Source: Sneathiella marina
Lineage (GTDB): Bacteria > Pseudomonadota > Alphaproteobacteria > Sneathiellales > Sneathiellaceae
Assembly (NCBI RefSeq): GCF_023746535.1
Contig: NZ_CP098747.1
Location: 310,001 to 374,000, forward strand
Length of the DNA: 64,000 bases
Direction: 5' to 3'
In this document: in pieces, positions 57,582 to 64,000 of the stretch
How the letters are laid out: every line of letters begins with the position of its first letter
How positions within the stretch are numbered: the first letter of the stretch is position 1
Program-made: the position numbers and the translations under genes
The notes under the pieces: model-generated
The model's database searches: none
Told to the model about the DNA's origin: nothing
The model's input: only the letters and a program-made list of their open reading frames with translations

Positions 57582-59108
57582 TTACGTAGCAAAAGCTCGT
57601 CTGTTACTGGATATTTCACCTGTCGCCATTTTTTGCCAATATTTTTCTACTTCTGCTTTGACAACCGGCATCAAGAGATACAGCCCAATAACATTCGGGA
57701 TCGACATGGCGAATATCATGACATCCGAGAAGTCGATGACGGGGGCTAAATCTGCACTTGCACCAACCACCGTGAAGGCACAAAAAATGAGCTTGAAGCA
57801 AAGATCTTTTTTGCGACTTTCACCAACCAAATATGTCCAGGATTTGAGACCAAAATAAAACCATGCAATTGCCGTCGATAGCGCGAACAAGATAACGGCG
57901 ACGGTCAACAATATGGGAAACCAGGGCAAAACAGTTTCAAATGCAGCGGAGGTGAGTTGAACACCTGATAAATCTGTAAGGTGGGCTTCACTTACTATGA
58001 TTATCAACGCAGTCATGGCACAAACCACCACGGTATCGAAGAACGGACCCAACATAGCTACATAGCCTTGGGTGACAGGTTCATCCGTTTTTACCGCCGC
58101 ATGGGCAATGGCCGCTGAGCCTATTCCCGCTTCATTGGAAAAAGCAGCCCGCTGAAATCCGACAATCAAGGCACCAATGGCACCACCGATAACACCCTGG
58201 CCAGTGAAGGCGCCTGCAAAAATCTCGCTAACGGCCCATCCGATATGGCCGTAGTTGATGGCCAGAATAACCATGCCCGCTCCCAAATAGACGACCGCCA
58301 TCAGTGGGACGAGTTTGCTGGTTACGTTTGCGATGGATTTGATACCCCCAATAATCACGCTGCCAATAACGGCGGCAACTATGAGACCAAAAAGCCAGCC
58401 CTTACCAGCAAAGAAGCTTTCCGCGCCGCCTGTTACAGTTACAAATTGATCAAAAGACTGATTAACCTGAAACATGTTTCCGCCACCTATGGCGCCGCCG
58501 ATACAGCAAACTGCAAACATGATCGCCAGCAACTTTCCGATACCTCCAAGCCCGCGCTCGGCAAACCCTTGTGTCAGATAATACATTGGCCCACCAGAAA
58601 TGGAGCCGTCTGCATTAACTTGGCGATATTTGACCCCCAGAACTGCTTCTGCAAATTTTGTCGACATACCGAGCAAGCCAGCGACAATCATCCAGAAAGT
58701 GGCGCCGGGACCTCCGAGGGAAACAGCTACAGCAACCCCCGCGATATTGCCTAGACCAACAGTACCTGACAGGGCTGTTGTGAGGGCCTTGAAATGAGAT
58801 ATTTCGCCGGTTTCGCCAGGTTTATCATAATCGCCGCGAAGGATTGCAAAGGAATGTCCAATTTTACGAAACTGCGCAAACTTGAAATAAATGGTAAAAA
58901 TCGTTGCGGCTAATACCAGCCAGCCAACGATGAGAGGAAAGCTCACACCTGCTATGGGGACGGAATAGAACATAGTCTCTAGAGCAGCGGCAGAAAGAGG
59001 GGTGAAAAATTCGTTGATCTTGTCATCGATTAAATGAAATTCCAACGCATGGGCTGTACTTGTTGAGGCAAGTAAAGTGACAAAGGTCAAAAGAATTCTA
59101 GTTGTCAT
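57582..59108 (-). CDS. alanine/glycine:cation symporter (AGCS family)
   Basis: The 508-residue transporter has a signal-like N-terminus (MTTRILLTFVTLLASTSTAHA), then about ten helices. GGPGATFWMIVAGLLGMSTKFAEAVLGVKYR and FQRAAFSNEAGIGSAAIAHAAVKTDEPVTQGYVAMLGPFFDT are the AGCS signatures. It uses Na+ or H+ to take up alanine or glycine. The ATG at 59108 has GGAG eight bases upstream; an ATG at 59132 adds eight residues with no ribosome binding site. Divergent from an Lrp-type regulator, which may control it. Confidence 0.93.
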   Translation of the reverse strand: MTTRILLTFVTLLASTSTAHALEFHLIDDKINEFFTPLSAAALETMFYSVPIAGVSFPLIVGWLVLAATIFTIYFKFAQFRKIGHSFAILRGDYDKPGETGEISHFKALTTALSGTVGLGNIAGVAVAVSLGGPGATFWMIVAGLLGMSTKFAEAVLGVKYRQVNADGSISGGPMYYLTQGFAERGLGGIGKLLAIMFAVCCIGGAIGGGNMFQVNQSFDQFVTVTGGAESFFAGKGWLFGLIVAAVIGSVIIGGIKSIANVTSKLVPLMAVVYLGAGMVILAINYGHIGWAVSEIFAGAFTGQGVIGGAIGALIVGFQRAAFSNEAGIGSAAIAHAAVKTDEPVTQGYVAMLGPFFDTVVVCAMTALIIIVSEAHLTDLSGVQLTSAAFETVLPWFPILLTVAVILFALSTAIAWFYFGLKSWTYLVGESRKKDLCFKLIFCAFTVVGASADLAPVIDFSDVMIFAMSIPNVIGLYLLMPVVKAEVEKYWQKMATGEISSNRRAFAT

Positions 59109-59323
59109 TATAGCATCTCCATACTCTGACATCTTTATATTGTAGTTGTCTTATAGGAAAATGCTACCAGACAGAATGCGCGGCCCAGATATCCCCATTT
59201 TTAGACTTTTAACTGGTTAATGTTGATTTTAATTACATAGTAAGAAAGCCGTAGGATTTATTACTTATTTGAGGCATTATTCAGACGATAGGTCTTTATT
59301 TTTTCAATAAACGGTACAAATGC

Positions 59324-59806
59324 ATGGTGACAGATAGAATTGATAGAACAGACTACAGAATAATCAAGGAATTGCAGGAGAATGGGCGGCTTTCTGTCGT
59401 CGATTTGTCGAAACGGGTAAATCTGACTAAGACGCCTTGTGCGGAACGTATCAAGCGCCTCGAAAAATCAGGAGTAATATCCGGTTATTTTACGCAATTG
59501 AACCCTCAAGTAGTTGACGCGGGACATATTGTTATGGTTCAGGTTCAATTATCCGGAACGACTGCAAGGGATCTGGAAGAATTTAATGACGCGGTGCGCC
59601 GTATTCCCGAGATCCAATCTTGTTTGATGGTAGCTGGCGGTTTCGATTATCTGTTGAAAGTCAGAACACGCGATATTGCCTCTTATCGAGAGTTATTGGG
59701 TAATGCAATCTCGAAACTACCCAGCGTATTGCAAACACATACTTATGTCGTTATGGAAGTGGTAAAAGATGATGTCACTTTGCACTTACCCCCAAACCAA
59801 AGCTAA
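59324..59806 (+). CDS. Lrp/AsnC family transcriptional regulator
   Basis: The 160-residue regulator has an N-terminal winged helix (ELQENGRLSVVDLSKRVNLTKTPCAERIKRLEKSGVISGY, residues about 16-56) and a C-terminal RAM domain (VMVQVQLSGTTARDLEEFNDAV, SCLMVAGGFDYLLKVRTRDIASYRELL). KTPCAERIKRLE is typical of the alphaproteobacterial AsnC/BkdR/PutR group. It is divergent from the AGCS symporter and 11 bases before guaD, so likely targets are these two genes. Confidence 0.93.
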   Translation: MVTDRIDRTDYRIIKELQENGRLSVVDLSKRVNLTKTPCAERIKRLEKSGVISGYFTQLNPQVVDAGHIVMVQVQLSGTTARDLEEFNDAVRRIPEIQSCLMVAGGFDYLLKVRTRDIASYRELLGNAISKLPSVLQTHTYVVMEVVKDDVTLHLPPNQS

Positions 59807-59817
59807 TTGAGAAAAAG

Positions 59818-61155
59818 ATGAAGACAGCGATTAGAGGGCAAATTCTATCCTTCCAGGGCAATCCGTTTACAGAACCCCTGGAAGATTGTTTGTATTACGA
59901 AGAGGACGGTCTTCTGATTATGGAAAACGGCCATATTTTGGAAGTAGGTTCCGCGGTGAAGATGCTAGCGACTTTAGCACCCGATATTCCGATTGATGTT
60001 TATCAAGATGCCCTTATTTGTCCGGGCTTTATAGATTGTCATGTCCATTATCCGCAAACCGAAATCATTGGCGCCTATGGCGCTCAGCTGATTGATTGGC
60101 TCAATAAATATACTTTTGTCGCGGAGCAGAAATTTTCTGATAAAATTCATGCTTCTCAGGCCGCAGAAATCTTTTTGAAAGAAACACTCCGTGCCGGAAC
60201 TACGACTGCATCGGTTTTCTGCACGGTTGATCCAACTTCCGTGGATGCGTTTTTCGAAAAATCTGAAAAACTCAACATGCGCAATATTGCTGGTAAAGTC
60301 CTAATGGATCGAAATGCGCCTGATGGTTTGCTGGATACGCCACAAACCGGATATGATCAAACGAAGGATCTCATTGCCAAATGGCATGGGAAGGGACGCT
60401 CTCTTTATAGTGTAACACCAAGATTTGCTCCGACAAGTTCTCCGGAGCAAATGGAAATGACGGGCGCAGTATGGCAGGAGCATCCCGGAACTTACTTGCA
60501 ATCTCATATCTCCGAAAATATTGGAGAGATTGCCTGGGTTGCGGATCTATATCCTGATCGAAGCAGCTATGTTGACGTCTATAGCCATTACAATCAACTA
60601 GGTCCGCGGGCAATTTATGGTCATGGCGTTCATTTTAAGGAAGATGATTTTCGCGTGTTCTCCGAAACGGGAACGGCTTTGGCGCATTGCCCAACATCTA
60701 ACCTCTTTCTTGGTAGCGGATTGTTCAGTATTGAAACCGCAATGACCGGGCCAAATAAGGTCCGCACTGGATTGGCGACTGATTTGGGTGGCGGGACTAA
60801 CTTCTCGCAGCTTGTAAGCATGAATGAGGCATATAAAATTGCGCAATTGGCTGGATATGCATTGAGTGCTCATCACGCCTTTTATCTCGCGACTCGCGGG
60901 GCGGCAGCCGCCTTATATCTTGAGGATAAAATTGGAACTATTGCCAAAGGATATGAAGCAGATATCACGGTTTTGGACTTAAAGGCGACACCCATCATTG
61001 ATTACCGCCTTGAGTATGCCCAGTCGCTGGAGGAAATATTGTTCGTTTTGATGATTATGGGTGATGATCGTGCGACCCGCGCCACCTATGTTTCCGGCAA
61101 GCGTGTTTACTTCAATGATAGAGACACAGGAAAAGAGCACTTTGCTGAGCTCTAG
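59818..61155 (+). CDS. guaD: guanine deaminase
   Basis: The 445-residue amidohydrolase turns guanine into xanthine and ammonia. Metal ligands and active-site residues are in PGFIDCHVHYPQTEIIGAYG, SHISENIGEIAWV, YGHGVHFKEDD, LAHCPTSNLFLGSGLF and LATDLGGGTNFSQL; the length fits GuaD. It starts 11 bases after the Lrp regulator, so the two are probably one transcript. Malate synthase follows after 189 bases. Confidence 0.93.
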   Translation: MKTAIRGQILSFQGNPFTEPLEDCLYYEEDGLLIMENGHILEVGSAVKMLATLAPDIPIDVYQDALICPGFIDCHVHYPQTEIIGAYGAQLIDWLNKYTFVAEQKFSDKIHASQAAEIFLKETLRAGTTTASVFCTVDPTSVDAFFEKSEKLNMRNIAGKVLMDRNAPDGLLDTPQTGYDQTKDLIAKWHGKGRSLYSVTPRFAPTSSPEQMEMTGAVWQEHPGTYLQSHISENIGEIAWVADLYPDRSSYVDVYSHYNQLGPRAIYGHGVHFKEDDFRVFSETGTALAHCPTSNLFLGSGLFSIETAMTGPNKVRTGLATDLGGGTNFSQLVSMNEAYKIAQLAGYALSAHHAFYLATRGAAAALYLEDKIGTIAKGYEADITVLDLKATPIIDYRLEYAQSLEEILFVLMIMGDDRATRATYVSGKRVYFNDRDTGKEHFAEL

Positions 61156-61234
61156 GCGCAATTAGGTGATCAGGAAACACTCATAAACCGAATGCAATTT
61201 TCCATTTATCCTAAACTTTAATGCAATCAGATTA

Positions 61235-61260
61235 ATAATTTCCGCGATCGCGGAAATTAT
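61235..61260. promoter_or_regulatory. perfect 26-bp palindrome upstream of glcB
   Basis: Arms ATAATTTCCGCGA (61235-61247) and TCGCGGAAATTAT (61248-61260) form a 26-bp palindrome without mismatch or spacer. It lies 85 bases before the glcB ATG, in the position of an operator. There is no T-run behind it and the tip has no loop bases, so it is a better protein-binding site than a terminator. No matching regulator binding motif is known to me. Confidence 0.7.
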
Positions 61261-61304
61261 GTCAGTATGCCGAAAATTTTGTGGGCAGGGGCGCCTTGAA
61301 ATTC

Positions 61305-61321
61305 TCACAATACTCTTGTGA
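61305..61321. promoter_or_regulatory. inverted repeat close to the glcB ribosome binding site
   Basis: TCACAA (61305-61310), five bases TACTC, TTGTGA (61316-61321): a perfect 6-5-6 inverted repeat ending 23 bases before the ATG and just ahead of the GAAGAAGG ribosome binding site. It may be an operator half-pair or a short hairpin in the leader. Confidence 0.45.
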
Positions 61322-61344
61322 AAAAAAATGAAGAAGGTTGTTAG

Positions 61345-63522
61345 ATGAACGCGCGTATCACCACAGGTAATTTATTGATCGCAACTGAAATTGCTGATTT
61401 AGTGCAAAACGAAATTCTCCCAGGGCTGAATATTGACGTAGATAAGGTGTGGGAATTACTTGATCGCGTGGTTAGAGAATTTGCGCCACGCAATCGTCAA
61501 CTCCTATCTAAGAGAGACGAACTTCAGAATAAAATCGATACCTGGCATCTAGACAGAAAAGGCATGCCGCATGATGCTGCTGCATATAAGAATTTTTTGC
61601 TAGACATAGGCTATCTGGTTCCCGAAGGACCAGCTTTCAAAGTTACAACTGAAAATGTCGATCCGGAAATATCCACTGTGGCCGGACCGCAGTTGGTTGT
61701 TCCTGTGATGAATGCCCGGTACGCGCTGAATGCCGCGAATGCGCGCTGGGGCAGTCTATACGATGCTGTTTACGGAACAGATGTTCTGTCTGAAGAAAAT
61801 GGATGCGAGAAAGGAACCGGCTACAATTCTGTCCGCGGTGCTGCTGTTGTTTCTCATGCTGCATCTGTTCTTGATGAAGCAGCGCCTTTGTCCAATGGGA
61901 GCCATGGGTCAGTTCACAGATATAGTTTACAGGCGGAAGGTGGGCGACAACGGCTCTCAGTTACTTTGGCAGATGGTACCACGGCTGGCCTCGCTAACCC
62001 CGATCAATTTGTAGGATATCTCGGTGAAGAAGAGCTAACTTCTGTCTTGCTGGTAAAGAATGGCCTGCATTTGGATATTCAAATTGATCGCGACGCCCCC
62101 ATCGGAAAAGACCATCCCGCCGGAGTAAAAGACGTCATTATGGAATCAGCACTTTCAACAATTCAGGATGCAGAGGATTCCGTTGCTGCGGTTGATGCTG
62201 AAGATAAGGCACTTGTTTACCGAAATTGGCTCGGGTTGATGAAAGGAGATCTTGAGGATAGTTTCGAAAAAGGCGGCAAGATAATAAAACGTACTCTTAA
62301 TCCAGACCGGTTGTATCGAGATGTAACCGGAGGAAAGCTAAGACTACATGGCAGAAGTTTATTGCTGGTTCGGAATGTTGGGCATCTGATGACTACAAAT
62401 GCCGTGGTTGAGGCAGACGGAACTGAAATTCCAGAAGGCATTTTGGATGTAGTAATGACAGCTTTATGTGCATTGCATGACCTCAGGAATCCGGGCGAAC
62501 TGCAAAATAGCCGCTCTGGCAGTGTGTATATTGTTAAGCCGAAAATGCATGGACCGGAAGAGGTAACTTTTACAAACGATCTCTTCGCTGCTGTTGAGGA
62601 AGGCCTTGGCCTGGCTCGTAACACACTTAAAGTCGGTGTAATGGATGAGGAAAGGCGGACGACTGTTAATTTGAAAGAATGCATTCGAGCGGTCTCTGAG
62701 CGCGTATTCTTCATAAACACCGGGTTCCTGGATAGGACAGGCGACGAAATACATACAAGTATGGAAGCTGGACCGTTTATGCGAAAAGACGCCGCTAAGG
62801 GAGAGCCGTGGATAGCAGCATATGAAGATTGGAACGTTGATATCGGGTTGGAAACCGGCTTACCTGGCCATGCTCAGATTGGCAAAGGAATGTGGGCGAT
62901 GCCAGACGAAATGGCAAAAATGATGGAAGCAAAAATCGGCCATCCACTGGCAGGTGCCAACTGTGCATGGGTGCCTTCACCAACAGCTGCGACCCTCCAT
63001 GCTATTCATTATCATCGTGTTTCCGTCAAAGGCCGGCAAGCTGAAATAGCGTCGCGGGGACGGGCGAGTCTTGACGCTATTATGACGCCACCCTTGCTCG
63101 CAGGCCAAAATTTGTCGGACATTGAAATCAGTGCTGAGCTTGATAACAATGCGCAGGGAATTCTGGGCTATGTTGTGCGATGGATTGATCAGGGAGTTGG
63201 CTGTTCCAAAGTACCGGATATTAATGATATTGGTCTTATGGAAGACAGGGCAACCTTGCGGATTTCCAGCCAGCATATTGCCAATTGGCTGCATCATGGC
63301 GTGTGCTCTCCTGAACAAGTTACAGAAACCATGGAACGCATGGCCGCTGTCGTGGACAATCAGAATTCTGACGATCCCTTATACCAATCGATGGCCGGTA
63401 ATTTTGAGGCTTCGATTGCTTACAAGGCTGCTTGCGAGTTGGTTTTTAAAGGTAAAGAACAACCAAGTGGATACACAGAGCCCATCTTGCATGCGCGGCG
63501 CATCGAAGCAAAAGCTCGTTAG
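61345..63522 (+). CDS. glcB: malate synthase G
   Basis: The 725-residue enzyme condenses glyoxylate with acetyl-CoA to malate. It is the long G-type with an N-terminal clasp, an inserted alpha/beta domain (about 130-270) and a TIM barrel; [60 protein letters not shown] and [21 protein letters not shown] are family motifs containing the catalytic Arg and metal-binding Glu and Asp. AAGAAGG precedes the ATG. The 189-base upstream gap holds two inverted repeats. No isocitrate lyase gene is in the window. Confidence 0.97.
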   Translation: MNARITTGNLLIATEIADLVQNEILPGLNIDVDKVWELLDRVVREFAPRNRQLLSKRDELQNKIDTWHLDRKGMPHDAAAYKNFLLDIGYLVPEGPAFKVTTENVDPEISTVAGPQLVVPVMNARYALNAANARWGSLYDAVYGTDVLSEENGCEKGTGYNSVRGAAVVSHAASVLDEAAPLSNGSHGSVHRYSLQAEGGRQRLSVTLADGTTAGLANPDQFVGYLGEEELTSVLLVKNGLHLDIQIDRDAPIGKDHPAGVKDVIMESALSTIQDAEDSVAAVDAEDKALVYRNWLGLMKGDLEDSFEKGGKIIKRTLNPDRLYRDVTGGKLRLHGRSLLLVRNVGHLMTTNAVVEADGTEIPEGILDVVMTALCALHDLRNPGELQNSRSGSVYIVKPKMHGPEEVTFTNDLFAAVEEGLGLARNTLKVGVMDEERRTTVNLKECIRAVSERVFFINTGFLDRTGDEIHTSMEAGPFMRKDAAKGEPWIAAYEDWNVDIGLETGLPGHAQIGKGMWAMPDEMAKMMEAKIGHPLAGANCAWVPSPTAATLHAIHYHRVSVKGRQAEIASRGRASLDAIMTPPLLAGQNLSDIEISAELDNNAQGILGYVVRWIDQGVGCSKVPDINDIGLMEDRATLRISSQHIANWLHHGVCSPEQVTETMERMAAVVDNQNSDDPLYQSMAGNFEASIAYKAACELVFKGKEQPSGYTEPILHARRIEAKAR

Positions 63523-63560
63523 GAAACAGATTCTATAGTCATAATGTGAGGCAAAGAAAT

Positions 63561-63986
63561 ATGCTTACAATAAATCGACTCTCCCACAGTGATGCACTCA
63601 TTCTCATTGACGGGGCACGTGAAAAGTCCCGGGACATTGGAATACCGATGTGTATTTCCATAGTCGATGAGTCCGGTAATCTCATTGCCTTTGAGCGGAT
63701 GGACGGGGGCAAGGTCACAAGCATTACAATCTCTCAAGACAAAGCTTTTACCGCCGCAGCTGCCAAAAAAGCGACCCATGAATACAACGCTGCCAATGTC
63801 CCCGGAAATTTGGCGTTTGGTATCCATACGGAAGTAGGCGGACGGCTATCGAGTGTTGGTGGAGGATTGCCGGTTGTGGTGGATGGTGAGGTTGTGGGAG
63901 GTATTGGATTGAGTTCTGGTACACCAGCTCAGGATATGGAATGTGCAGAAGCTGGGCTGAAGTATTTTAAAAGAACGATCGAATAG
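63561..63986 (+). CDS. glcG: GlcG/HbpS family heme-binding-like protein (DUF336)
   Basis: The 141-residue protein has the DUF336 fold: IPMCISIVDESGNLIAFERMDGGKVTSITISQDKAFTAAAAKKATHEY, then FGIHTEVGGRLSSVGGGLPVVVDGEVVGGIGLSSGTPAQDMECAEAG. In E. coli GlcG sits with glcB in the glycolate operon, and this pairing recurs here. Its function is not settled, though relatives bind heme. The ATG at 63561 has GAGG nine bases upstream; a GTG at 63546 is possible. It is 38 bases after glcB. Confidence 0.88.
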   Translation: MLTINRLSHSDALILIDGAREKSRDIGIPMCISIVDESGNLIAFERMDGGKVTSITISQDKAFTAAAAKKATHEYNAANVPGNLAFGIHTEVGGRLSSVGGGLPVVVDGEVVGGIGLSSGTPAQDMECAEAGLKYFKRTIE

Positions 63987-64000
63987 ATCTGACGGACTTG

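Noticed and set aside
61244-61251. GCGATCGC core of the palindrome, equal to the cyanobacterial HIP1 octamer
   Set aside because: It is part of a longer 26-bp palindrome and the rest of the window does not suggest a HIP1-rich or cyanobacterial genome.

Overview
The window looks like a chromosomal segment of a free-living, respiratory alphaproteobacterium, probably a marine Rhodospirillales/Sneathiellales-type organism. Reasons (seen plus known synteny): mdh-sucCDAB-lpd in one cluster; an F1-only ATP synthase operon (atpHAGDC) starting with a TTG-initiated delta subunit; the rplU-rpmA-obg-proBA-nadD-rsfS-rlmH-gpmI-envC-ctpA-yibQ-rppH gene order; a DUF2474 gene after cyanide-insensitive-type cydAB; and a DUF6867 gene inside the branched-chain amino-acid ABC operon. 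Species-level placement is a guess. No insertion sequence, prophage, CRISPR array, integrative element or replication origin was seen. Gene density is high and only two gene-free stretches exceed 300 bases.

Layout. 1-2.8 kb: end of an MFS/MHS transporter, a maleylacetate-reductase-like Fe-ADH family enzyme and the ATPase ZapE. 3.2-12 kb: TCA-cycle genes mdh | sucC-sucD-sucA-sucB-lpd, with a structured mdh leader, an intrinsic terminator between mdh and sucC, a GC-rich hairpin before sucA and a terminator after lpd. 12-18.5 kb: GST, MFS, fsa-DUF484-xerC (minus) and priA. 18.7-23.7 kb: atpHAGDC with a terminator. 23.9-26.8 kb: an orphan membrane histidine kinase facing a PilZ-methyltransferase fusion gene, whose upstream region carries a CtrA-like box and a palindrome. 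27-39.8 kb: the long minus-strand housekeeping block from rplU down to rppH. 40-45 kb: tRNA-Ser(CGA), an MFS transporter, a kappa-GST/HCCA-isomerase-like protein, and cydA-cydB-DUF2474. 45-50.6 kb: livH-M-G-F, DUF6867 and the binding protein, closed by a terminator. 50.7-53.4 kb: a PhnD-like protein without a signal peptide and a fatty acid desaturase, divergent from an XRE regulator. 53.4-57.4 kb: an ABC transporter with a YnjB-type binding protein. 57.6-64 kb: a sodium:alanine-type symporter divergent from an Lrp regulator, guanine deaminase, malate synthase G and GlcG.

How the genes work together. The TCA block makes reducing power, the bd-type oxidase and the F1 sector use it, and the liv, ynj-like, AGCS and MFS systems bring in amino acids and other solutes. 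guaD and glcB sit together and could connect purine breakdown (glyoxylate) to malate.

The items most worth a second look are the PilZ-methyltransferase fusion with its upstream regulatory elements, a perfect 26-bp palindrome upstream of glcB, the two-hairpin mdh leader, and the desaturase/PhnD-like/XRE module.
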